Source of the DNA: Nemertoderma westbladi
Taxonomy: Eukaryota; Xenacoelomorpha; Nemertodermatida; Nemertodermatidae
DNA length: 64,000 nucleotides
Assembly (NCBI GenBank): GCA_032718475.1
Contig: JAUCBJ010007997.1
Span: forward strand, 1-64,000
Direction of reading: 5' to 3'
Each line of letters opens with the position of its first letter. Position 1 is the stretch's first letter. Of this stretch, positions 12,849-22,661 are shown piece after piece. Below the pieces are notes generated by a model. That model ran no database searches. It had not been told where the DNA came from and was given only the letters and a program-made list of their open reading frames with translations. Made by a program: the position numbers and the translations under genes.

Positions 12849-13987
12849 CACATTAAATTGCGGCAATTCATTGTGTTCCCGTTTGCTACGCACAGAAGTG
12901 ACAGTAAGTCCAGAGTCCTTTAGTCTCGCTCAGATAGGCAAGCTTGTTTTCTAGAATTCCGATTGAATATTGGCTATATCAACTACTTTTGGAGAATTTT
13001 CACATTCTTTGTCAATTTATTTGCAATCATGCAGACCTCGATAGCAGCTACTATGTTTTGAAATTGTCTACCATCCAGAGTTGAAACAGAGACAAGTCTC
13101 TGTTTCAACACTACACCATCATTTGTAGAGCCTTGGAGAGTAGTTGGAATGCGGTAGGTTAGGCCGTGCCGTGCCTATAGCATGGGAAAATTTTTTTACT
13201 AAACAATTTTGATTACTGATGCCTTTTGTCAAGCTAGCTACAAACATAATTTCTAAATTACATTTGACTTTAAAATAATGTATATAATCTGTGCGGTGAG
13301 CTACCAGTTCATTCTCGCATTGGTTTCCGTCGAGATTTTAACTGCGAAACCCCAGAGATCATATCTGATCTACAACTGATCTTTATACTTCACCTGTATT
13401 TTCCAATACACATCGCCCATGTGAAGAATACCAGGTTTTCACTTTTCGGTCGAAATTCTACTGGAATTTTATATGAAGAATTTGTAATTTTCCTTACTTT
13501 TCCTTATTAAGTGTTTTATAGTTCTTATTTATTCTGTACCAGTATAGACATATAACCAGTATAGATACTTCAGCCCTTCTGAAACCTGTGATTTTAGTGA
13601 AAACCTGATTGTACACATGGGGGGAAACTGCAAAGTGAAATATAACAGTAGTAAATCTGGCATAATTGACAGGGGCCATACACATTTCCATAATTAGACA
13701 AGCATTGAAGGTTAAGAGTTGAGAGACCAAATTTGGCGGTCACAAAAAATCTACCTTTTTAAGTTTGTACATTATAGTGGCACAACGGTGAGCCAATTAT
13801 ATAAAGAAATATGTTTTCCATTGTTTACTGCTCAAAAGCTCGCGAACTTTTTCTAAAAAGTATTTAACAAAATCCAAACCTTTATTAACTTATTTTAAAC
13901 TCTAACCAAAAAATCACACCCTGTGGCTCTTCAGTTAGTTCGATCTTTAATTTTGCTTCGACTTTATCGTTCCTTTTTATATCACAG
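12849..13987 (+). other. Unique 3' part of MAEA intron 2
   Basis: Non-repetitive, mostly AT-rich intron ending in the acceptor tatatcacag at 13987. No further exon is needed, because exons 2 and 3 join in frame and match contiguous family sequence. One strong inverted repeat, listed separately, lies at 13080-13109. No other gene was seen. Confidence 0.75.
13080..13109. repeat. Perfect inverted repeat, 14-bp arms
   Basis: Arms gttgaaacagagac and gtctctgtttcaac are separated by only two bases (aa). Such a near-perfect palindrome would form a stable hairpin in the MAEA pre-mRNA. It has no obvious transposon ends, and its function is unknown. Confidence 0.8.
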
Positions 13988-14556
13988 GCGACGAGCGATT
14001 GGAAGCTATTAAACACGCGCGGAAGTATCTCGCTACCATGGCGACGGAGGACTCTATGCTGGACCACCTGCAGACTGTAATGGGTATCCTCGCCTTCCCT
14101 AGAGACACCCACATATCCCCCTACAAACAGCTGTACAGCGACGCACGATGGGAGGCCCTTGTCCTCGAGTTCCAATCCAACATTCTCGCTCTGCATCAGC
14201 TAACCGACGACTCGGTGTTCTCGGTCACTCTACAGGCGGGGCTATCCTCGTTAAAGACCCCCCACTGCTACCGCGAGGGCTCCCGCAGACACCCCGAGTG
14301 CCCGGTCTGCAACCCCAGACTCAACGACCTGGCCGCTTCCCTCCCGTCCGCCCATTGCTCCCAGTCCCGGCTGGTCTGCCCGGTCTCCGGCCTCCCCATG
14401 AACGAACACAACGCCCCTATGATGCTGCCCAACGGGCGGGTCTACAGTTACGATTCCTTGCAGTCGCTCGCAGGTCGCGGTGGCGGCAAGTTTAAATGTC
14501 CCAAAACTGGGGAGGAATTCGTCTTAGAGCAGGCCGAGAAGGTGTTTGTTATGTGA
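13988..14556 (+). CDS. MAEA: MAEA exon 3 (CTLH end, CRA and RING-Gid domain, C-terminus)
   Basis: Last coding exon, joined in phase 1 to exon 2 (codon 277 is split Gly). It encodes residues 278-465 and ends at TGA 14554-14556. It contains the end of CTLH (ERLEAIKHARKYL), the CRA region (MGILAFPRDTHISPYKQL, then LHQLTDDSVFSVTLQAGLS) and the GID-type RING. The RING runs from C381-P-V-C384 through HCSQSRLVCPVSG and NAPMMLPNGRVYSYDSL. The C-terminus AEKVFVM corresponds to AEKVYIM in vertebrates. All key RING cysteines and the histidine appear present. The exon is strikingly GC-rich compared with exon 1. The final seven codons and stop form the first unit of the downstream tandem array. Confidence 0.93.
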
Positions 14557-16343
14557 TGTCACCCTCACCGCGTAGGTGTTTGTTATAGTTTATTACGTCA
14601 CCGGCCGAGAAGGTGTTTGTTATGTGACGTCACTGGCCGCGTAGGTGTTTGTTATAGTTTGTTACGTCACCGGCCGAGATGGTGTTTGTTATTTGATGTG
14701 ACGTCACCTCCGAGATGGTGTTTGTTATGTGACGTCACTGGCCGAGAAGGTGTTTGTTTGTGACGTCACTGGCCGAGAAGGTGTTTGTTATGTGACGTTA
14801 CTGACCGCGTGTAGGTGTTTGTTATAGTTGTGTGACGTCACCGGCCGAGAAGGTGTTTGTTATGTGACGTCACTGGCCGCGTAGGTGTTTGTTATAGTTT
14901 GTTACGTCACCGGCCGAGATGGTGTTTGTTATTTGATGTGACGTCACCTCCGAGATGGTGTTTGTTATGTGACGTCACTGGCTGAGAAGGTGTTTGTTAT
15001 GTGATGTTACTGGCCGCGTGTAGGTGTTTGTTATGTGACGTCACTGGCTGAGAAGGTGTTTGTTATGTGATGTTACTGGCCGCGTGTTGGTGTTTGTTAT
15101 GTGACGTCACTGGCTGAGAAGGTGTTTGTTATAGTTGTGTGACGTCACCGGCCGAGAAGGTGTTTGTTATTTGATGTGACGTCACCTCCGAGATGGTGTT
15201 TGTTATGTGACGTCACTGGCTGAGAAGGTGTTTGTTATGTGATGTTACTGACCGCGTAGGTGTTTGTTATAGTTGTGTGACGTCACCTGCCGAGAAGGTG
15301 TTTGTTATTTGATGTGACGTCACCTCCGAGATGGTGTTTGTTATGTGACGTCACTGGCTGAGAAGGTGTTTGTTATGTGATGTTACTGGCCGCGTAGGTG
15401 TTTGTTATAGTTGTGTGACGTCACCGGCCGAGAAGGTGTTTGTTATTTGATGTGACGTCACCTCCGAGATGGTGTTTGTTATGTGACGTCACTGGCTGAG
15501 AAGGTGTTTGTTATGTGACGTCACTGGCCGCGTAGGTGTTTGTTATAGTTGTATGACGTCACCGGCCGAGAAGGTGTTTGTTATGTGACGTCACTGGCCG
15601 CGTAGGTGTTTGTTATAATTGTGTGACGTCACTGGCCGCGTAGGTGTTTGTTATAGTTGTGTGACGTCACCGGCCGAGAAGGTGTTTGTTATGTGACGTC
15701 ACTGGCCGCGTAGGTGTTTGTTATAGTTGTGTGACGTCACCGGCCGAGAAGGTGTTTGTTATGTGACGTCACTGGCCGCGTAGGTGTTTGTTATAGTTGT
15801 GTGACGTCACCGGCCGAGAAGGTGTTTGTTATGTGACGTCACTGGCCGCGTAGGTGTTTGTTATAATTGTGTGACGTCACTGGCCGCGTAGGTGTTTGTT
15901 ATAGTTGTGTCTCGTCACTGGCCGAGAAGGTGTTTGTTATGTGACGTCACTGGCCGCGTAGGTGTTTGTTATAATTGTGTGACGTCACTGGCCGCGTAGG
16001 TGTTTGTTATAGTTGTGTGACGTCACCGGCCGAGAAGGTGTTTGTTATGTGACGTGACTGGCCGCGTAGGTGTTTGTTATAGTTGTGTGACGTCACCGGC
16101 CGAGATGGTGTTTGTTATGTGACGTCACTGGCCGAGAAGGTGTTTGTTATTTGATGTGACGTCACCGGCTGAGATGGTGTTTGTTATGTGATGTCACTGG
16201 CCGCGTGTAGGTGTTTGTTATAGTTGTGTGACGTCACCGGCCGAGAAGGTGTTTGTTATGTGACGTCACTGGCCGAGAAGGTGTTTGTTATTTGATGTGA
16301 CGTCACCGGCTGATATGGTGTTTGTTATGTGACGTCACTGGCA
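14532..16343. repeat. Tandem array derived from the MAEA C-terminal codons, rich in CRE palindromes
   Basis: About 1.8 kb of units built on ggccgagaaggtgtttgtta followed by a variant of tgtgacgtcact, alternating with a longer form containing ggccgcgtaggtg. Units are roughly 32 and 38 bp. The first unit is the coding end of MAEA itself, the codons for AEKVFVM plus the stop. Most units contain gacgtca, usually the full 8-base palindrome tgacgtca, the consensus for CREB/ATF factors. The array would form the 3' UTR or immediate downstream region. No polyadenylation signal is evident within it. Confidence 0.92.
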
Positions 16344-18712
16344 TACATAGACAATACAAGTCACAAGATTAGAGACCAACATACAACAATATATACTGTA
16401 CATAGACAATACAAGTCACAAGATTAGAGACCAACATACAACAATATATACATAGACAATACAAGTCACACGATTAGAGACCAACATACAACAATATATA
16501 CTGTACATAGACAATACAAGTCGCACGATTAGAGACCAACATACAACAATATATACTGTACATAGACAATACAAGTCACACGATTAGAGACCAACATACA
16601 ACAATATATACTGTACATAGACAATACAAGTCACACAATTAGAGACCAACATACAACAATATATACATAGACAATACAAGTCACAAGATTAGAGACCAAC
16701 ATACAACAATATATACTGTACATAGACAATACAAGTCACACGATTAGAGACCAACATACAACAATATATACTGTACATAGACAATACAAGTCACAAGATT
16801 AGAGACCAACATACAACAATATATACTGTACATAGACAATACAAGTCACAAGATTAGAGACCAACATACAACAATATATACTGTACATAGACAATACAAG
16901 TCACACGATTAGAGACCAACATACAACAATATATACTGTACATAGACAATACAAGTCACAAGATTAGAGACCAACATACAACAATATATACTGTACATAG
17001 ACAATACAAGTCACACAATTAGAGACCAACATACAACAATATATACATAGACAATACAAGTCACAAGATTAGAGACCAACATACAACAATATATACTGTA
17101 CATAGACAATACAAGTCACAAGATTAGAGACCAACATACAACAATATATACTGTACATAGACAATACAAGTCACACGATTAGAGACCAACATACAACAAT
17201 ATATACTGTACATAGACAATACAAGTCACACAATTAGAGACCAACATACAACAATATATACTGTACATAGACAATACAAGTCACACGATTAGAGACCAAC
17301 ATACAACAATATATACTGTACATAGACAATACAAGTCACACAATTAGAGACCAACATACAACAATATATACTGTACATAGACAATACAAGTCACAAGATT
17401 AGAGACCAACATACAACAATATATACTGTACATAGACAATACAAGTCGCACGATTAGAGACCAACATACAACAATATATACTGTACATAGACAATACAAG
17501 TCACAAGATTAGAGACCAACATACAACAATATATACTGTACATAGACAATACAAGTCACACGATTAGAGACCAACATACAACAATATATACATAGACAAT
17601 ACAAGTCACACGATTAGAGACCAACATACAACAATATATACTGTACATAGACAATACAAGTCGCACGATTAGAGACCAACATACAACAATATATACTGTA
17701 CATAGACAATACAAGTCGCACGATTAGAGACCAACATACAACAATATATACATAGACAATACAAGTCACAAGATTAGAGACCAACATACAACAATATATA
17801 CTGTACATAGACAATACAAGTCACAAGATTAGAGACCAACATACAACAATATATACATAGACAATACAAGTCACACAATTAGAGACCAACATACAACAAT
17901 ATATACTGTACATAGACAATACAAGTCGCACGATTAGAGACCAACATACAACAATATATACATAGACAATACAAGTCACACAATTAGAGACCAACATACA
18001 ACAATATATACATAGACAATACAAGTCGCACGATTATATACCAACATACAACAATATATACATAGACAATACAAGTCACACAATTAGAGACCAACATACA
18101 ACAATATATACTGTACATAGACAATACAAGTCACAAGATTAGAGACCAACATACAACAATATATACTGTACATAGACAATACAAGTCACACGATTAGATA
18201 CCAACATACAACAATATATACATAGACAATACAAGTCGCACGATTAGATACCAACATACAACAATATATACATAGACAATACAAGTCACAAGATTAGAGA
18301 CCAACATACAACAATATATACTGTACATAGACAATACAAGTCACAAGATTAGAGACCAACATACAACAATATATACATAGACAATACAAGTCGCACAATT
18401 AGAGACCAACATACAACAATATATACTGTACATAGACAATACAAGTCACACGATTAGATACCAACATACAACAATATATACATAGACAATACAAGTCGCA
18501 AGATTAGAGACCAACATACAACAATATATACATAGACAATACAAGTCGCAAGATTAGAGACCAACATACAACAATATATACATAGACAATACAAGTCACA
18601 CGATTAGAGACCAACATACAACAATATATACATAGACAATACAAGTCGCACGATTAGAGACCAACATACAACAATATATACTGTACATAGACAATACAAG
18701 TCACACGATTAG
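16344..18712. repeat. 55/49-bp satellite, left block
   Basis: Head-to-tail monomers containing catagacaatacaagtc, gattagagaccaac and atacaacaatatata. Two length classes occur, 55 bp with an extra six bases (ctgtac) and 49 bp without. Monomers also differ at a few fixed positions, such as tcacacg, tcacaag, tcgcacg and tcacaca. The block abuts the MAEA-derived array at the left and the BEL element at the right. Minus-strand ORFs here are repeat by-products. Confidence 0.97.
18708..18712. repeat. Target-site duplication of the BEL element, left copy
   Basis: Five bases attag directly left of the 5' LTR, duplicated at 32925-32929 right of the 3' LTR. In an uninterrupted monomer the sequence reads attagagacc, which identifies the exact insertion point. 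Confidence 0.92.
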
Positions 18713-19250
18713 TGTTAGCTTATTCAATCCCGCCAACACCCCATAAAGTTATTAGCCGATAAGCAATATTGGGAGCCACGAGATTGGGTAATTAACCAAC
18801 TCGCGCCATCCCAATAAGAATGGGAAGGAAGCACACAATAGAGGGTCAGGGGCCAAACCCCTAACCCAAGGAGAACAGGTGGAGTGAACGGGAATACTCC
18901 ACGGGGCGCCAACAAGGGTATTAACCAATCAGAGGGGGGAATGGCATCGATTGAGTAGCAGTAAGGCCACCGTGCAATATAACCCAATAACCTATTAATC
19001 AGTGATTCAGTTATCTCAGTGTAGCAGTGCTAGCGTAGGGTACAGCCAATTAGTTTAGTTAGGGGATCACGGGACTTTAGTTACCAGATCCCGCCTTGTA
19101 CACATTCACAACATATCTATATCTTATAACCTCCTATTATACACCGAACTTCAGAACTCAATTATCTTTACTTCACCCTTACACACGGCGGGGACGCGTG
19201 GACTAAATACCACACCGGATAAATCGGGATCCCTCCTGGATCCCGTCACA
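18713..19250 (+). repeat. 5' LTR of the BEL element
   Basis: 538 bp, starting tgttagcttattcaatcccg and ending gatcccgtcaca. It differs from the 3' LTR near 18865 (cccaag against ccaaag) and near 19086 (agatccc against gtatccc). An AT-rich stretch near 19112-19122 (tatatcttata) is a candidate TATA region. A short inverted repeat (gggatcc and ggatccc) lies close to the right end. Confidence 0.95.
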
Positions 19251-19335
19251 GTAACTAAAACCGAGCTGCCGCCCTAGTTAAACTCTAAGAACTACCGGTA
19301 CAACCTAGCTAGCCGAATCATCAGCCACAAACGAG
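19251..19335 (+). other. Retroelement leader between 5' LTR and first ORF
   Basis: 85 bp of untranslated leader, beginning gtaactaaaaccgagctgcc. A primer-binding site would be expected at its start, but the usual tgg is not at the boundary, so the priming tRNA cannot be assigned. Confidence 0.6.
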
Positions 19336-21003
19336 ATGAGTGAATCGGGCGAGACACCGACGCGGACCCCGGACGAAGACCTAACGATCCGCGAGGCCGC
19401 GACCAAGCGATACAGGCAAACGACGCCGGAGCCATCGATAACGGGCGAACCGGAAGTCCAGGACGAGGAGGGCCTGGAACCCGAAATCGAACCAAGAGAG
19501 AAAGAGAGCGAGATGGAGGGAGATGGAGACGAGTCGACACGAGAGGGAGAACGGCACGCCGATGTCGCCGGCCAGCTACCGGCCGAGGGCGACGGGCGGC
19601 CCACCGAAACGGCGACGGTGGGGCCGACGGTGCGACGCCGGACGCGAAGAGACGGAGGAGAGATCGGTACCGATGTCGCTGGCCAGCTACAGGCCGAGGG
19701 CGACGGACGGCCCACCGGAACGGCGACGGTGGAGCCGCCGGTACGACGTCGAACCCGGAGGGACGGAGGAGAGGTCGGTGACGAGGACGTCGGGGTTTCT
19801 GAGCGACTTCGACGGGCCTACAACGCGACCCGGAAGCTGATAAACGACGCCAAGAAGGAAGGGGCGAAGGTAGACGAGGCGAGACTGAGAAAGCGACTAG
19901 GTGAGTCGGATAAACACTTAAATTACCTAATACGTTTTGGGCAGATAGAACTGGCCGGGGAGAGAGCAGAAAGGATAGCCGGCGAACTGTTTGAACTATG
20001 GGAGTGTGGGAGTATGGGACCTAGCGTAGCGCCAGTGTACATAGGGCCATACTTGGTCGATGCCCGGGGAGTGAAACCGGTGGGTTGGAAGGAACCTGAA
20101 GAGGGCGAATCCGAGGTTAACACCGAGGATTCGGCCTCGTCGGTCGGAGAAAGCTCCGAAAAGGGGGAGAAAGTTAGTAGGTCGGGAAGGCGGGGGAAGT
20201 CCGTCGTAACCGATAAGTCTGCTACATCCTCCGTGAAAGAAAGAGCGGTGAGAAAAATAGGGGCCACATACCGTCTCAGCATGGCAGAGCAGGGTCAGAG
20301 AGAAATGAAGGAACGGCTAGAGGAGGGAAGAGTGCGGTTAGAGAGGGAAACGGTATTGCTTAGAGAAACCGGAGAAAGGGCCGAAAGGGCTTTGAAAAGC
20401 CTAAGGGAGTATGATGAGATAGAGGAAAGGGAGTGTAGGGAGCGTGAAGCGAGAGAGGAAAAGGAACGCGAGGAGCGTGAAGCGAGAGAGGAAAAGGAAC
20501 GCGAGGAGCGTGAGGCGAGAATGGAAAAGGAACGCAAGGAGCGTGAGGCGGAACGCAAGGAGCGTGAGGCGGGAATGGAAAAGGAACGCAAGGAGCGTGA
20601 GGCGGGAAAGGAAAAGGAACGCAAGGAGCGTGAGGCGAGAAAGGAAGAGGAACGTAAAGAGCGTGGGGCGAGACGAAGGGAGAGCATTAAGAGTGCCGCA
20701 GACTCGGCCATCAAGGACACCCAGGAGCGTGAGGGGATAGTGGCAAAGGGTGAAAAGGAGCGCAAGGAATTAAAGGAACGGCAGAGTGAGTATGCGAAAA
20801 ATATAATTAGAGGGACGCACGAGTTGGAATACGTGCGAGTGGGACCGCCGTCTGAAACTGGGGCCGGCTCGAGTATTTTTGAGGAGCCGAGGGCCGTAGA
20901 CGTATTTGTTAATACTCCACTGACAGGGACCGCACGACAGACTCAAGACTGGTGCGACCGTACGAGCGGGGGGGGGGTAATAATAATAATAATGGTACAG
21001 TAG
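19336..21003 (+). CDS. BEL element ORF1, charged coiled-coil Gag-like leader protein
   Basis: 555 codons from ATG 19336 (context gagatgag). The N-terminal third is disordered and carries a tandem duplication of about 36 residues, each copy with DVAGQL and VRRRTRRDGGE. Residues 150-220 look helical (LRRAYNATRKLINDAKKEG). Roughly residues 315-480 are a long Glu/Arg/Lys coiled coil with repeats of EREAR and EKERKERE. The frame continues into a 10-G tract at 20968-20977 and stops soon after. The sequence that looks like its natural continuation is in another frame. I recognise no domain. A structural or RNA-binding Gag role is inferred from position only. Confidence 0.7.
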   Translation: MSESGETPTRTPDEDLTIREAATKRYRQTTPEPSITGEPEVQDEEGLEPEIEPREKESEMEGDGDESTREGERHADVAGQLPAEGDGRPTETATVGPTVRRRTRRDGGEIGTDVAGQLQAEGDGRPTGTATVEPPVRRRTRRDGGEVGDEDVGVSERLRRAYNATRKLINDAKKEGAKVDEARLRKRLGESDKHLNYLIRFGQIELAGERAERIAGELFELWECGSMGPSVAPVYIGPYLVDARGVKPVGWKEPEEGESEVNTEDSASSVGESSEKGEKVSRSGRRGKSVVTDKSATSSVKERAVRKIGATYRLSMAEQGQREMKERLEEGRVRLERETVLLRETGERAERALKSLREYDEIEERECREREAREEKEREEREAREEKEREEREARMEKERKEREAERKEREAGMEKERKEREAGKEKERKEREARKEEERKERGARRRESIKSAADSAIKDTQEREGIVAKGEKERKELKERQSEYAKNIIRGTHELEYVRVGPPSETGAGSSIFEEPRAVDVFVNTPLTGTARQTQDWCDRTSGGGVIIIIMVQ

Positions 21004-21620
21004 ACGTTGTCGATATTAATAGTACCGTATGGGATAACGCTAATCAAACCTTTATTACAGGAAATACTTTGCCTGGTGGTAGTAATTTAAATTTAAATCA
21101 GAACAATCCCAGTGTTAATGTAGAAAATAATCCTAATGTTGATGTAGTTACGCAAAATAATTCAAATAATCAAAATAATAACTCGAATTCGGACCTACAA
21201 AATAACTTAAATAACGCAATTACACAGAATAATTCGAATAATTCAAATAATGATCTTAGCCCGAATTTACAAAATAATTCAGATAACGTAGTCGCGCAGA
21301 ATAATACAAATGATTTTGTTTCAAATGAGCAAATTAATTCCGTTTCCAATATGGGTGCTATTAGTGTAGACACGTCGGGCCTACGTAACCAGGGAGCAGA
21401 GGGCCTGGTAGGCCACGTAGTTAGTAGACAGGGAGCAGAGGGCCTGGTAGGCCACGTAGTTAGTAGACAGGGAGAAGAGGGCCTGGAAGGCCACGCAATA
21501 GCAGAGAGAGAGGCGAGGGTGAACAGACCCGACCGTGGTAGGGTTGATGTGTCGACTAGAGAGGTATATAATAGCGGGGAGAGAGGTAGCGAAGTTAGAT
21601 GTAGCGAGTGGGGGGGGGGG
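20952..21620 (+). CDS. BEL element, Asn-rich continuation frame (frame-shifted from ORF1)
   Basis: Open frame shifted by -1 relative to ORF1 at the 10-G tract. After the G tract it encodes a low-complexity segment dominated by Asn, Gln, Ser and Asp (NNSNNQNNNS and similar), then a duplicated motif containing GAEGLVGHVVSR. The ATG at 20956 region precedes the G tract and is unlikely to be a genuine start, so expression probably needs frameshifting or slippage. The frame stays open to 21995. From the 11-G tract at 21610, however, a third frame carries the better-looking sequence, so I end the segment there. Confidence 0.5.
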
Positions 21621-22549
21621 CTACGAGCACCCCACAACAGAAAGTTAGCGGCGAGAGGGGGGGGGGGGCAGAGAGTGTCCCACAGCCGTCAGCGGACAAT
21701 GCGAGGGCCGAACAAGGTAAACCGCAACAACCGGCGACGGAGAGTAATAGGGGGACTGCGAGTATCCCCGGCGACGTGCGATCGAGCAGAGAAGGACAGG
21801 TTGACGTCGCGGGAGGGCAGACGGAGCGTCGAGCCCGATCAGAGGGGGAAGGAAGAACAGTGGGGTTTAACCGGGAGGTCGACGAGAGATCTCGTGAGCG
21901 GGAATATTCCACTGATAGGAGAAGAGAGGAAGAGAGTAGTAGAAGTATCGCCGCGAACGATAGAAGAGCGAGGACGGACAGCGAGCCGTCGGTAGTCGAG
22001 ATGAGAACGGAGAGTCAGTGGGGTCGGACTCCGGGAGATTGCCGTCGCCCCGGAGGGATGCGATCCGGTGAGACGCATTACACGCCGAGAGAGGGGTACG
22101 CGATGTACCGGTACGAAGATGAAAACAGTGGAGAGGGGGGTCGAAGAGAAACTTTCCGACGGAATATACCTACCGATCGAGAATACGGTAGCCGCGGGGA
22201 GGATTATTCGAGAAGAATAAACTTCGATCCCGAGCAACACATGCAGACTGTAGGGCATACTGTAGGTCTTACTGCGCATACCGTAGGCCATACTGAGAGA
22301 GGCAATGTAGGCAATAGGATAGCGCGGACAACGGGATTAAACCCGGAAGTCGCGGAATACATACCGGCGGGTAGGCCAGAAGCTGATAGGCCTATACCGG
22401 TACCGGCACAGCAGTATGACTACAGCATGCAGGGACATAACATATACCCAGGGGAGGGGGGAATTATTGCGGATAGGTGTATGGGCCCCAACATATTAAC
22501 ATCAACCCCAGTACCAGACATACCGGTGGGGGGGGGGGGGACAGGGTGA
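21608..22549 (+). CDS. BEL element, third pre-pol frame (disordered Arg/Glu/Gly-rich segment)
   Basis: Open for about 313 codons from the 11-G tract (21610-21620), through a 12-G tract (21657-21668), to a TGA at 22547-22549 just after a 13-G tract (22528-22540). The product is hydrophilic and probably disordered, with a short motif repeated three times near 22245-22300 (TVGHTVG type). No domain recognised. At the 13-G tract the pol frame becomes open in a smooth continuation, so this segment probably belongs to the same polyprotein unit. Confidence 0.5.
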   Translation: MGGGATSTPQQKVSGERGGGAESVPQPSADNARAEQGKPQQPATESNRGTASIPGDVRSSREGQVDVAGGQTERRARSEGEGRTVGFNREVDERSREREYSTDRRREEESSRSIAANDRRARTDSEPSVVEMRTESQWGRTPGDCRRPGGMRSGETHYTPREGYAMYRYEDENSGEGGRRETFRRNIPTDREYGSRGEDYSRRINFDPEQHMQTVGHTVGLTAHTVGHTERGNVGNRIARTTGLNPEVAEYIPAGRPEADRPIPVPAQQYDYSMQGHNIYPGEGGIIADRCMGPNILTSTPVPDIPVGGGGTG

Positions 22550-22661
22550 CATTCCCCCATCACAATATCAACAATATACCCCGACAGGAACAAGAACGAC
22601 GAGACCCCTAGATGAAAACAGGTCGTGTGATACAGACATATGGAGGGGGCCGCTACCCCCG

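Noticed and set aside
3230-12893. Dozens of minus-strand ORFs rich in SHTICP/LLLVPYYL repeats, resembling multi-pass membrane proteins
   Set aside because: They follow the 28-bp satellite unit exactly, occur in several overlapping frames at once and have no unique sequence. They are by-products of a stop-poor repeat.
18724-18987. 87-codon minus-strand ORF in each LTR (also 32398-32661)
   Set aside because: Antisense ORF lying wholly within the LTR, with no domain. Open by chance in a GC-moderate segment.
19238-19250. Primer-binding site tggatcccgtcac
   Set aside because: It lies inside the LTR end in both copies, whereas a primer-binding site must be in the internal region just after the 5' LTR.
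20295-20765. Ser/Arg-rich antisense ORF opposite the BEL coiled coil
   Set aside because: Mirror of the Glu/Arg/Lys codon repeats of ORF1. Composition explained entirely by the sense strand.
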